64,000 bases of DNA from Ruegeria arenilitoris (lineage in GTDB: Bacteria; Pseudomonadota; Alphaproteobacteria; Rhodobacterales; Rhodobacteraceae). The notes below the pieces were generated by a model. It made no database searches and was not told the origin of the DNA. It worked only from the letters and a program-made list of their open reading frames with translations. The position numbers were made by a program, and so were the translations under genes. Below are positions 7,736-15,850 of this stretch, piece by piece (the stretch's first letter is position 1; every line of letters starts with the position of its first letter). The stretch is taken from NCBI RefSeq assembly GCF_042675705.1, contig NZ_JBHTJJ010000012.1. The stretch is one strand, 5' to 3'.

Positions 7736-8677
7736 ATGGCGGAGACACGACACACCAAGGTTCTGATCATCGGATCGGGGCCTGCCGGATACACTGCGGG
7801 CGTCTATGCCAGCCGCGCGATGCTGAACCCGATTCTGGTGCAAGGCATCGAACCGGGCGGCCAGCTGACCACCACCACCGAGGTCGAGAACTGGCCGGGT
7901 GACACCGAGGTTCAAGGCCCCGACCTGATGGTGCGCATGCAGGATCACGCCAAGGCCATGGGCTGCGAGGTGATCGGTGACATCATCAACGACCTGGACC
8001 TGTCCAAACGGCCTTTCACCGCAAAGGGCGACAGCGGCACCGTCTACACTGCGGACGCGGTCATCCTGGCAACCGGCGCACGCGCCAAATGGCTGGGGCT
8101 GCCATCGGAGGAGAAATTCAAGGGCTTTGGCGTGTCGGCCTGCGCCACTTGTGACGGGTTCTTCTATCGCGGGCAGGAGATCGTGGTGATCGGCGGCGGC
8201 AACACCGCTGTGGAAGAGGCGCTGTTCTTAACCAATTTCGCCAGCAAGGTCACCCTGATCCACCGCCGGGACGAGCTGCGGGCCGAGAAGATCCTGCAGG
8301 ACCGCCTGTTCAAGAACGACAAGATCGAGCCGCTGTGGTTCCACCAGCTGGAGGAAGTGATTGGCACCGATAACCCGCTGGGCGTCGAAGGCGTGCGGGT
8401 GAAGAACGTCAAGACGGGCGAAATCACAGAGATCCCCTGCAAGGGCGTGTTCGTCGCCATCGGCCACGCACCTGCCAACGAACTGGTCAAGGACGTGCTG
8501 GAAACCCATATGGGCGGCTATGTCAAAACCAAACCCGGCACCACGCAGACCTCGATCCCCGGCGTGTTCGCCGCAGGTGACCTGACCGACCATGTGTACC
8601 GGCAGGCCGTGACCTCTGCCGGAATGGGCTGCATGGCGGCGCTGGATGCCGAACGGTTCCTTGCCGAACAGGAATGA
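7736..8677 (+). CDS. trxB: Thioredoxin reductase
   Basis: NADPH-dependent FAD enzyme that reduces thioredoxin. The 313-residue protein has the FAD loop GSGPAGYTAGVYASRA (residues 12-27), the redox-active CATC motif in SACATCDGFF (about 136-139), the NADPH loop VIGGGNTAVEEALFL and the C-terminal FAD block PGVFAAGDLTD. Length and motif spacing match low-molecular-weight bacterial TrxB. A hairpin (8686-8705) follows the gene. Confidence 0.97.
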   Translation: MAETRHTKVLIIGSGPAGYTAGVYASRAMLNPILVQGIEPGGQLTTTTEVENWPGDTEVQGPDLMVRMQDHAKAMGCEVIGDIINDLDLSKRPFTAKGDSGTVYTADAVILATGARAKWLGLPSEEKFKGFGVSACATCDGFFYRGQEIVVIGGGNTAVEEALFLTNFASKVTLIHRRDELRAEKILQDRLFKNDKIEPLWFHQLEEVIGTDNPLGVEGVRVKNVKTGEITEIPCKGVFVAIGHAPANELVKDVLETHMGGYVKTKPGTTQTSIPGVFAAGDLTDHVYRQAVTSAGMGCMAALDAERFLAEQE

Positions 8678-8685
8678 CCGCGACG

Positions 8686-8705
8686 CGCAGCGTTTCGGCG
8701 CTGCG
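8686..8705 (+). terminator. Hairpin after trxB, weak terminator candidate
   Basis: CGCAGCG, a 6-base loop (TTTCGG) and CGCTGCG form a perfect 7-bp stem 9 bases after the trxB stop. There is no T-run after it, so it may stabilise the mRNA end rather than terminate. Confidence 0.35.
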
Positions 8706-8786
8706 TACCGCCCTCCTCTGGCACCTTGACCCGCACAGCACGGCAACGCAGACTTGCCCCGAGCGCGGCAGATTTCAGGTGATCTT

Positions 8787-10478
8787 TTGAACACCCCCCT
8801 TTGGCAGGGCAGTTGGGCGACCCGTCTCAGGATCATCAGTGGTCTTGTGCTGTTTGCCTTTGCTTTCTTCCATTTCATCAATATCGGGTTGGGGCTGTTT
8901 CACACCGACTACCTGCATGACATGCAGGACTCTCGGAAAACGGTCACGCGCCATTCGATTGGCAGCGCGGTCCTGTATCTTGCCCTGATCGTACATGCAG
9001 GTCTGGCATTGGTGTCGATCGCCCAGCGCCGAACCCTGCGAATGCCCTTTCATACGGGCCTGCAGATCGTTCTTGGCCTTCTCATTCCGCTGCAACTGAT
9101 CTCGCACATCGTACAGACACGCTATGCGCATCAGGTTTTCGACGTGAATGACGAGATGGGCTACATCATTATTCTGATGTGGCCAAATTCGGCCATCTGG
9201 ATGCAAAGTCTGCTGATGCTGATCGTCTGGATACACGGGTGCATCGGACTGCATATCTGGTTGCGACTGACCTCGTGGTGGCGCCAAACCGTACCCTATC
9301 TGATCGGAGTTGCCGTCTTCATCCCAAGCTTTGCCCTGGCCGGTTTGCTGACCGAAGGGCGGCGCATCTGGATGGATTTTTCGGACCCAGATCTACGCGA
9401 ACAGTATATCGAACACTACAACTGGCCCGGCCCCGAAGAGTTCCAGGTTTTGTTCAGCGTCAAGGACAATGCCTTGATGGCCTTCTGGATCGCGCTTGGC
9501 GCCGCTCTTGCGTTTCATTTCGGGGGCAAGCTTTGGCGCAGACGACACTCGGTGCGCGTCAGATATGTCGATGGGCCGGAGGTGACCTCAGAGAAAGGCA
9601 TGACCCTGCTTGAGATGTCACAAGCCAACGGTATTCCGCATACCGCGCTGTGCGGCGGCCGGGGGCGCTGCACCACCTGCCGCGTCATCGTCGAGGATGG
9701 CGCCGAGTCACTGCCACCGCCCAGCGAGGTCGAGGCCCGCAGCCTGAAAGCCGTGGGGGCCACACAGCGCACGCGCCTTGCCTGCCAGGTCCGCCCCTCC
9801 AGCCCCTTGACGGTTTTCCGTGTTTTCCGGCCGGATGGTGGACGCCAGCGGGCGCATGCCAGTCAGGGGCAAGAGCGTAAACTGGCCGTGCTTTTTCTGG
9901 ACATGCGCGGGTTCACCGCGCGCACAACGGGGCAACTGCCCTATGACATCGTATTCCTGCTGAACCGGTTCTTTGACGCCATTGTTCCAGCCATTACCGC
10001 AGACGGCGGGGTCGTCGACAAATACATGGGCGATGGCCTTTTGGCCGTGTTCGAAACACCCGAAACGTCCAGCTCGGCCCGTTCTGCCCTGAAAGCTGCG
10101 ATCGACATCAGCCATGCGCTTGCGCAGTTCAACCAACAACTGTCTCAGGAAAACAGCCCCGAGATCCGCATCGGCATGGGCCTGCACCTGGGCGACCTTG
10201 TGTTGGGAGAGATCGGCGCTGCCGGCCACGCCGCCCGGACTATCATCGGAGACGCCGTGAACGTCGCCAGCCGGCTGGAAGGAGAAACCAAGGCGCTCGG
10301 GGCCGAGCTGTTGGTCTCGGAAGCCGTGCTGCGCGCGGCCGGGTTTGAGACCGATGGGCTTGACCTGCGTCTGTTCCAACTGCGGGGCGTAACCGAGCCC
10401 GTCCCTGCCCTGCCCGTCGAGCGCGCTCTGGATCTGGACCAACTTCTGGCCTCTCCAGAACAGATCGCCTCCGGTTGA
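8787..10478 (+). CDS. Membrane-anchored adenylate/guanylate cyclase with 2Fe-2S ferredoxin domain
   Basis: A 563-residue three-part protein. Residues 1-240 form an integral membrane anchor of about six segments with several in-membrane histidines (FFHFIN, IVHAGLA, LISHIV, WIHGCIGLHIW), reminiscent of the haem b anchors of succinate dehydrogenases and of the Sinorhizobium CyaC cyclase. Residues 250-345 are an adrenodoxin-type ferredoxin domain: C289-X5-C295-X2-C298 plus C333. Residues 365-540 are a class III nucleotide cyclase with both metal aspartates (LFLDMRGFT, D372; KYMGDG, D416) and the TIIGDAVNVASRLE transition-state segment. It probably makes cAMP in response to quinone or redox state. 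The start is TTG at 8787, chosen for AGGTGAT just upstream; a TTG at 8754 would add 11 residues. Confidence 0.9.
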   Translation: MNTPLWQGSWATRLRIISGLVLFAFAFFHFINIGLGLFHTDYLHDMQDSRKTVTRHSIGSAVLYLALIVHAGLALVSIAQRRTLRMPFHTGLQIVLGLLIPLQLISHIVQTRYAHQVFDVNDEMGYIIILMWPNSAIWMQSLLMLIVWIHGCIGLHIWLRLTSWWRQTVPYLIGVAVFIPSFALAGLLTEGRRIWMDFSDPDLREQYIEHYNWPGPEEFQVLFSVKDNALMAFWIALGAALAFHFGGKLWRRRHSVRVRYVDGPEVTSEKGMTLLEMSQANGIPHTALCGGRGRCTTCRVIVEDGAESLPPPSEVEARSLKAVGATQRTRLACQVRPSSPLTVFRVFRPDGGRQRAHASQGQERKLAVLFLDMRGFTARTTGQLPYDIVFLLNRFFDAIVPAITADGGVVDKYMGDGLLAVFETPETSSSARSALKAAIDISHALAQFNQQLSQENSPEIRIGMGLHLGDLVLGEIGAAGHAARTIIGDAVNVASRLEGETKALGAELLVSEAVLRAAGFETDGLDLRLFQLRGVTEPVPALPVERALDLDQLLASPEQIASG

Positions 10479-10673
10479 CGATATTGTCCCCATCCGGTGG
10501 GATTTTCGTCGCTTTTTTGGTTCAGGCCCGGAAAAACCTTCCATTCCGGGGAAAAACCGCGCATATCCTCCTTTGTTTCATGAATGTATATGGACTTCGA
10601 CTGACGACCGGGGCACATGGCCCGGAAATGCACCTGAATCACTGACTGACCACACTGCCTCAAGAGTATTGCG

Positions 10674-12392
10674 ATGACGATGTTGAGTAACCTGGCTCCG
10701 ATCCCAGAACTGTATGTTTCCTATGAATCCGCCCAAAAGCTGAAAGTCGAAGCCGCCGACCTGACCAGCTGGGACCTGACCCCGCGCCAGATCTGTGATC
10801 TGGAATTGCTGATGAATGGCGGGTTCAACCCGCTCAAGGGCTTTCTGAGTCAGGAAGACTATGACGGCGTCGTCGAAAACATGCGTCTGGCCGATGGAAG
10901 CCTTTGGCCGATGCCGATCACACTGGATGTGAACGAAGAATTCGCCGATCGGATTGAATTGGGTCAGGACATTGCGCTGCGCGACCAGGAAGGCGTAATC
11001 CTCGCGACCATGACCGTTACCGACCGCTGGACCCCGGACAAGTCGCGTGAGGCCGAGAAGGTGTTCGGTGCCGATGATGATGCGCACCCCGCAGTGAACT
11101 ACCTGCACAACGTGGCAGGCAAGGTCTATCTGGGCGGTCCCGTGACCGGCATCCAGCCGCCGGTGCACTATGACTTCAAGGCCCGCCGCGACACCCCGAA
11201 CGAGCTGCGCGCCTATTTCCGCAAGCTGGGCTGGCGCCGCATCGTCGCCTTCCAGACCCGCAACCCGCTGCACCGCGCACACCAGGAACTGACCTTTCGC
11301 GCCGCGCGTGAGGCACAGGCCAACCTGCTGATCCACCCGGTCGTGGGCCTGACCAAGCCCGGCGATGTCGATCACTTCACCCGCGTGCGCTGCTACGAGG
11401 CAGTGCTGGACAAGTACCCGGCCTCGACCACCACGATGAGCCTGCTGAACCTGGCGATGCGCATGGCCGGGCCGCGCGAAGCGGTCTGGCACGGCCTGAT
11501 CCGCAAAAACCACGGTTGCACCCACTTCATCGTAGGCCGCGACCATGCCGGTCCGGGCAAGAACAGCCAGGGCGAAGATTTCTACGGCCCCTATGACGCA
11601 CAGGACCTGTTCCGCAAATTCCAGGACGAGATCGGCATCGAGATGGTCGACTTCAAACACATGGTCTATGTGCAGGAACGCGCCCAGTACGAACCCGCGG
11701 ACGAGATCGAGGACCGCGACAACGTCACGATTCTGAACATCTCGGGCACCGAACTGCGCCGCCGTCTGCGCGAAGGGCTTGAGATCCCCGAGTGGTTCTC
11801 GTTCCCCGAGGTGGTCGAGCAGCTGCGCCGCCGCTATCCGCCGCGCAGCCAGCAGGGCTTTACCGTATTTTTCACCGGTTTCTCGGGCTCGGGCAAATCG
11901 ACCATCGCCAACGCTCTGATGGTCAAGCTGATGGAGATGGGCGGCCGTCCCGTCACGCTGCTGGACGGTGACATCGTCCGCAAGAATCTCAGCTCGGAAC
12001 TGGGCTTCTCGAAGGAACACCGCGACCTGAACATCCGCCGCATCGGATATGTGGCCTCTGAGATCACCAAGAACGGCGGTATCGCCATCTGTGCCCCGAT
12101 CGCGCCCTACGCCACCACCCGCCGCGCCGTGCGCGAGGAGATCGAGCAGTTTGGCGCGTTCTGCGAGGTCCACGTAGCCACCAGCATCGAAGAATGTGAG
12201 CGCCGCGACCGCAAGGGCCTGTACAAGCTGGCGCGTGAAGGCAAGATCAAAGAGTTCACTGGTATTTCGGACCCTTACGATGTGCCGGAAAACCCGGAAC
12301 TGCGCGTCGAGACCGAGAATGTGGACGTGGACAACTGCGCCCATCAGGTTCTGCTGAAGCTGGAAAGCATGGGATTGATCGCCGGATCCTGA
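10674..12392 (+). CDS. sat: Bifunctional sulfate adenylyltransferase / adenylylsulfate kinase
   Basis: Activates sulfate to APS and phosphorylates it to PAPS for assimilation. Residues 1-390 are the ATP sulfurylase, with QTRNPLHRAH (about 196-205) holding the nucleotide-binding His residues and GRDHAGPG further on. Residues 395-572 are the APS kinase with P-loop GFSGSGKST (about 402-410) and LDGDIVRKNL. This fusion replaces the separate CysD/CysN/CysC enzymes. The gene stands alone between a 195-base leader and a strong terminator at 12420. Confidence 0.96.
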   Translation: MTMLSNLAPIPELYVSYESAQKLKVEAADLTSWDLTPRQICDLELLMNGGFNPLKGFLSQEDYDGVVENMRLADGSLWPMPITLDVNEEFADRIELGQDIALRDQEGVILATMTVTDRWTPDKSREAEKVFGADDDAHPAVNYLHNVAGKVYLGGPVTGIQPPVHYDFKARRDTPNELRAYFRKLGWRRIVAFQTRNPLHRAHQELTFRAAREAQANLLIHPVVGLTKPGDVDHFTRVRCYEAVLDKYPASTTTMSLLNLAMRMAGPREAVWHGLIRKNHGCTHFIVGRDHAGPGKNSQGEDFYGPYDAQDLFRKFQDEIGIEMVDFKHMVYVQERAQYEPADEIEDRDNVTILNISGTELRRRLREGLEIPEWFSFPEVVEQLRRRYPPRSQQGFTVFFTGFSGSGKSTIANALMVKLMEMGGRPVTLLDGDIVRKNLSSELGFSKEHRDLNIRRIGYVASEITKNGGIAICAPIAPYATTRRAVREEIEQFGAFCEVHVATSIEECERRDRKGLYKLAREGKIKEFTGISDPYDVPENPELRVETENVDVDNCAHQVLLKLESMGLIAGS

Positions 12393-12419
12393 GCCACAGC
12401 CAACTGCTATCAACACTGA

Positions 12420-12446
12420 CCCCCGGAGACATCTCCGGGGGTCTTT
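12420..12446 (+). terminator. Rho-independent terminator after the Sat/APS kinase gene
   Basis: CCCCCGGAGA and TCTCCGGGGG pair as a 10-bp stem (12420-12429 with 12432-12441), followed by TCTTTC. It lies 28 bases after the stop. Confidence 0.85.
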
Positions 12447-12533
12447 CATTTCCAGAACACTGCTTTGAACACCCCCCCTTCCATCCGCGCAGATTTGCGG
12501 TAGTTCGACGTTTCATCCAGAAAATGCTACCAT

Positions 12534-12560
12534 TTGACATATTTTGCGCAGACATAATTT
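12534..12560 (+). promoter_or_regulatory. Candidate promoter of the orphan gene at 12588
   Basis: A perfect TTGACA at 12534-12539 and TAATTT at 12555-12560, spacer 15 nt, in an AT-rich island. Placed 28 nt before the ATG, with GGGAGGG between. Confidence 0.5.
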
Positions 12561-12587
12561 ATCTGCATCCTTTGGGAGGGTGAACAT

Positions 12588-13145
12588 ATGGCAACTCAAG
12601 AAAGCACCGAAGATGGCGGAGCCATGTTTGCGGGAGACAACCGCGCAGCGGTAATTGCCGACTACAAGATCGCCCAGTTTTCCCGGTTGCAACTTCCGGC
12701 GTTGATGGCTTCGCCGGCTGTGGCAGGGTGCCTGACACCATTTATCCCCATAGACTGGCTGCTGGACCTTCTGAAATCGATCCGGACCTACGCGGATTGG
12801 GTGAAGGAATGCGACAAGATCAAAGCCAAGATTCAAAAGGCGCTGGATACACTGCAGCCGCCGCCCCAGGATCACCCTTTGGGGCTTGTCGTGCCACCGG
12901 TTCCGCCGACGCCCGGCACGACCCGTCTTCGCCAGATCCTTGAGGTCATCGATGCGGCCAAGACCGCTGCCGGCAACATGGAGCCAGACTCGGCGCGCGA
13001 CAGTCTCAAAGAGGCCAAGGACATGATGCACCACGACTCGGTCAAAGCCGAGTTCCGCCGGCTGAACGACGTGGATGGCTGGTATGACATTCTGGAGGAA
13101 TTGCAGGACGCGATCGATTACCTGGAACGTGTCTCGCGGCGCTGA
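12588..13145 (+). CDS. Hypothetical protein, mostly helical
   Basis: A 185-residue protein I do not recognise. It has no signal peptide. Residues 40-65 are hydrophobic with a proline-rich turn (LTPFIPIDWLLDLLKSI), residues 65-90 a charged helix, residues 85-107 a proline-rich linker (QPPPQDHP, VPPVPPTPG) and residues 108-185 two or three charged helices. Coding signals are good: GGGAGGG ribosome-binding site, own promoter and a terminator upstream that isolates it from sat. It is flanked by an oppositely oriented glycosyltransferase. Function unknown. Confidence 0.75.
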   Translation: MATQESTEDGGAMFAGDNRAAVIADYKIAQFSRLQLPALMASPAVAGCLTPFIPIDWLLDLLKSIRTYADWVKECDKIKAKIQKALDTLQPPPQDHPLGLVVPPVPPTPGTTRLRQILEVIDAAKTAAGNMEPDSARDSLKEAKDMMHHDSVKAEFRRLNDVDGWYDILEELQDAIDYLERVSRR

Positions 13146-13182
13146 CCCACTCCGGCAGAGCCAAAGTGCGCGTGTTGCACAG

Positions 13183-14052
13183 TCAGCCTGCTGAAAGCTG
13201 ATCCCGCAGGGCCTCGGCAGCCCTCAGTTCGAACTCTCCAAAGATGGCGGCTTGCGGCTGCATCGCCCGCAGATACGGCAGGCGTTTTTCATAGTCTTCC
13301 ACCGACAGCATTTGCACGGCCTGCTGGATGTCCGCCTCGGTTTCGCACAGGATCATCCCCTTGGTATCGAGGAAGTCGCCGATATTGGGGCACCCCCAAT
13401 AGATCGGGACTGTCGAACACAGAACGGCGTCGATCAGCTTCTCCGAGAAGTAGTTCCTCTCGCGCACGTTTTCGATGACGACCGAATAACGATAAGGTGC
13501 CAACCCGTCTGACTTGTGCTCGAACGGTTGATAGCCGCGGCCCATGATGTCGATGTCAGCGCCTGTGTCGCGGGCCCAATCGATCAGCCTGTGCCTCAGC
13601 TGGTGCCCCTCCAGATCGCGCTTCGCCGACGCGATCAGCGAACATGACCGCGTCTTGACGACGCTCAGATCCTGCCACTCGGGGACTTGGGTCACGCCAT
13701 AGGGCAGGAAAACCGCGTTGGGCAGGCTGTTCAGCAATACGTCGTGAAAGGTGAACACCCGGAAAAACCGCCGCCAGGTCCAGCGCAGCATCCGGTCGTG
13801 CTTGCCATGTATGGCCGATGGCTCGCCCATCATCAGCGATATCCGAGCCCGCGTGCCGCGCCGCAGGCGCAGGTGTACGGTGGAATTGGGATACATGATC
13901 AGGTGGTCGGTGGGCGCGAGGTCACCAACGGTCTTTCCTGACAGGCGCTCAGGGCAGCCCAGCGGCCAATTCAGATCAGCCAGCGGAACCGAGGTGAGCT
14001 TTGGCCCCAAGCGGTGCCCATAGGGCAGAATCGCGATGGCCGGTTCGGTCAT
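13183..14052 (-). CDS. Glycosyltransferase family 10 (fucosyltransferase-like) protein
   Basis: A 289-residue protein whose C-terminal half has the GT10 alpha-1,3-fucosyltransferase core: YRYSVVIENVRERNYFSEK, then LIDAVLCSTVPIYWGCPNI (about residues 185-230), the GDP-sugar binding region. The N-terminal half is divergent. It could transfer fucose or a related sugar to surface glycan, but there is no polysaccharide cluster around it. Its start overlaps the stop of the PhzF gene by ATGA, so the two are one transcription unit. Confidence 0.75.
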   Translation of the reverse strand: MTEPAIAILPYGHRLGPKLTSVPLADLNWPLGCPERLSGKTVGDLAPTDHLIMYPNSTVHLRLRRGTRARISLMMGEPSAIHGKHDRMLRWTWRRFFRVFTFHDVLLNSLPNAVFLPYGVTQVPEWQDLSVVKTRSCSLIASAKRDLEGHQLRHRLIDWARDTGADIDIMGRGYQPFEHKSDGLAPYRYSVVIENVRERNYFSEKLIDAVLCSTVPIYWGCPNIGDFLDTKGMILCETEADIQQAVQMLSVEDYEKRLPYLRAMQPQAAIFGEFELRAAEALRDQLSAG

Positions 14053-14936
14053 GGCAGCATATCCGGCAGATCAGCCTGGCCGCGCATCAGGACGAACCCG
14101 CGCCCGGCAACCTTGATGCCTGTCATCGCGTCCGTTGGCCCGACCCGCGTTACGGTCGCCTGGCCAGGGCGGCCCATGTTGTGGCCTTGTTCGGCGACAA
14201 AGCTGTCTTTCGGCATCAGCCCGTATTTCCACAAGTAGGCCGCCATTGCGCCAGTGGCGGACCCGGTGAACGGATCTTCGGGTGGGCTGGGCGGTGCCAG
14301 CAACAGACGCGAGAACGTATCCCCTTGAGCCGTGGCCCCCTGCAGGGTCACCAGAAAAGGTTCGGCCATGTCGGACCCGGCATATCCGGCAGTTTCCGCC
14401 ACCCGTTGCAGTGCATCCACATTCAGTTGTGCCGCGCGCAAGGCTGCATGATCCCGCAGAACTGTAATGCAAAATGGAAGCCCGGTCGAAACCATCTGCG
14501 GCGACGAAATGATCGCGCTTGCAGGTAGGCCGATCGCAGCGGCAACAAGGTCTTCTGGCACCCGCGTGCCGAATTCGGGCGCGATCTGGGTCATCTCGAT
14601 CTGGTCGCCATGCAGCTGGATTGATACGATCCCTGCTCCGGTTTCCAGCGTCAGTGCGTCACCAGATATCATTCCACGATGGCGCATGGCAGCCACAGTC
14701 GCAATCGTCGGGTGTCCGGCAAAGGGAATTTCACGGCTGGCCAGGAAGTACCGCACTCGAATATCCGCCACATCCGATGGTCCGGTAAATGTGCATTCGA
14801 CCAAAGACGTCTCGCGGACAAACGCCGTGCAAACCGATTCCGGCAAATGCGCGCCACCATGCACGACTGCACAGCCATTTCCGCCGAATGCCGTGTCGCT
14901 GAAGGCATCCACCCAATCGAAATCGAACCAGCTCAT
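14049..14936 (-). CDS. PhzF family isomerase/epimerase-like protein
   Basis: A 295-residue PhzF-fold protein (diaminopimelate-epimerase-like two-domain fold). Family marks are VDAFSDTAFGGNGCAVV at the N terminus, the catalytic-Glu region ETSLVECTF, FLASREIPFAGHPTIA and DPFTGSATGAMAAYLW in the second domain. In phenazine producers PhzF isomerises dihydrohydroxyanthranilate; no phenazine genes are present here, so the substrate is unknown. The start is ATG at 14936 with GAGAGG upstream; 19 further in-frame codons upstream look non-coding. Confidence 0.88.
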   Translation of the reverse strand: MSWFDFDWVDAFSDTAFGGNGCAVVHGGAHLPESVCTAFVRETSLVECTFTGPSDVADIRVRYFLASREIPFAGHPTIATVAAMRHRGMISGDALTLETGAGIVSIQLHGDQIEMTQIAPEFGTRVPEDLVAAAIGLPASAIISSPQMVSTGLPFCITVLRDHAALRAAQLNVDALQRVAETAGYAGSDMAEPFLVTLQGATAQGDTFSRLLLAPPSPPEDPFTGSATGAMAAYLWKYGLMPKDSFVAEQGHNMGRPGQATVTRVGPTDAMTGIKVAGRGFVLMRGQADLPDMLP

Positions 14937-15043
14937 GCGCCCTCTCGTGCTTGCAGTCAGAAAGTGCCGGGAATGCAAACCCGCGGGTGGCATGTTTGAC
15001 GCCTCACGCGCCGCTTGTCACGCTGAATCGGTCTGTGGCCGTG

Positions 15044-15268
15044 TCAGTGCACGGCCACCGGAGACAGGTCATGCTGCCGCGCCAGCACGAAGGCCAGCTT
15101 TCGATCGGCGACAAGCGCCAGTTGCTGCCCATCTGAATCGTGAACGGCGTAAAGATGATCCAGATCACCCACCTGCGTGCGCACCTCGTGCGGCAGGTTG
15201 GCCACGTTCACGGCCTTCACATAGACGATCCGATTGCCTTCGGTGTTGATTTCATACGGTGTATTCAT
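15044..15268 (-). CDS. DUF1150 family protein
   Basis: A 74-residue protein of the DUF1150 family, small alphaproteobacterial proteins very often found directly behind a small heat-shock gene, as here (3 nt gap). The visible pattern is IVYVKAVNVANLP followed by LYAVHDSDGQQLALVADRKLAF. Its function is unknown; cotranscription with hsp20 suggests a role in heat or protein-folding stress. Confidence 0.88.
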   Translation of the reverse strand: MNTPYEINTEGNRIVYVKAVNVANLPHEVRTQVGDLDHLYAVHDSDGQQLALVADRKLAFVLARQHDLSPVAVH

Positions 15269-15271
15269 GGC

Positions 15272-15685
15272 TTACCCCTTCCTTATGTTGATCGTCTGCA
15301 CAACGGTTTCGGGCACGGCGCGGGTCAGGTCGATATGCAGAAGGCCATTTTCCATGATGGCCTCGCCGACCTCGACACCGTCGGCCAGCACGAACATGCG
15401 CTGGAACTGACGGGCCGCGATGCCGCGGTGCAGGAACACGCGCCCCTCGCTGTCGTCGCGCTGACGGCCCCGGATCACCAGTTGCCGATCTTCGATGGTG
15501 ATCGACAGGTCATCCTCGGCAAACCCGGCCACGGCCAAGGTAATGCGGTAGGAATGATCCGACGTCTGTTCGATGTTGTAGGGCGGATACCCTTCGTTTC
15601 CGGCCTTTGCAGACCGTTCCAGAAGGCGTTCCAGCTGCTCGAACCCCAGAAGATGCGGGTATGAGCCAAGAGTAAGTTTTGACAC
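15272..15685 (-). CDS. Small heat-shock protein, Hsp20/IbpA family
   Basis: A 137-residue ATP-independent holdase with an alpha-crystallin domain. The class A marks are FEQLERLLERSAKAGNEGYPPYNI at the N terminus, YRITLAVAGF, DRQLVIRGRQ, FLHRGIAARQFQR and the C-terminal HIDLTRAVPE plus an INI tail for oligomer contacts. I chose GTG at 15685 because AAGGA sits 9 nt before it; 32 further codons upstream are in frame but overlap the regulatory leader. The leader folds like a ROSE RNA thermometer and follows a heat-shock-like promoter. DUF1150 follows in the same operon. Confidence 0.93.
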   Translation of the reverse strand: MSKLTLGSYPHLLGFEQLERLLERSAKAGNEGYPPYNIEQTSDHSYRITLAVAGFAEDDLSITIEDRQLVIRGRQRDDSEGRVFLHRGIAARQFQRMFVLADGVEVGEAIMENGLLHIDLTRAVPETVVQTINIRKG

Positions 15686-15690
15686 GTTTT

Positions 15691-15746
15691 CTCGTCCTTC
15701 TTTGTCAAAGCGACGTGATGCGCGGCCCCGTAACGGCAGCTGCGCA
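15691..15746 (-). promoter_or_regulatory. ROSE-type RNA thermometer in the hsp20 leader (predicted)
   Basis: The leader of about 60 nt folds into two hairpins. The first (15746-15719) has TGCGC/GCGCA arms with an inner CCG-TTA-CGG tip. The second (15715-15693) pairs CGTC-G-CTTT with GAAGGACG: eight pairs with one bulged G, burying the ribosome-binding site AAGGA (15699-15695). The element U(C)GCU opposite AGGA with the bulged G is the hallmark of ROSE thermometers of alphaproteobacterial small heat-shock genes. Confidence 0.65.
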
Positions 15747-15752
15747 CAAGAC

Positions 15753-15782
15753 AATATGGGATGAAACGTGTGTCTCCACAAG
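15753..15782 (-). promoter_or_regulatory. RpoH (sigma32)-like promoter of hsp20
   Basis: On the minus strand, CTTGTGG (15782-15776), a 15-nt spacer and CCCATATT (15760-15753), close to the heat-shock consensus CTTGAAA-N(13-15)-CCCATnTA. The implied start near 15746 coincides with the first base of the leader hairpin. Confidence 0.6.
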
Positions 15783-15850
15783 GTCTAGGCGGATTCACTT
15801 GAACGCACTATCTTGTGTAACACGCACCACCAGCCACACATGAGTCGCCC

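Noticed and set aside
10578..12449. A 623-codon open frame on the minus strand opposite the Sat/APS kinase gene
   Set aside because: GC-rich third positions of the true gene leave the opposite strand open. The translation is low in structure and matches no family, while the plus-strand gene has full motifs.
15272..15781. A longer hsp20 starting at 15781
   Set aside because: The extra 32 residues overlap the promoter and thermometer hairpins; the GTG at 15685 has the proper ribosome-binding site.
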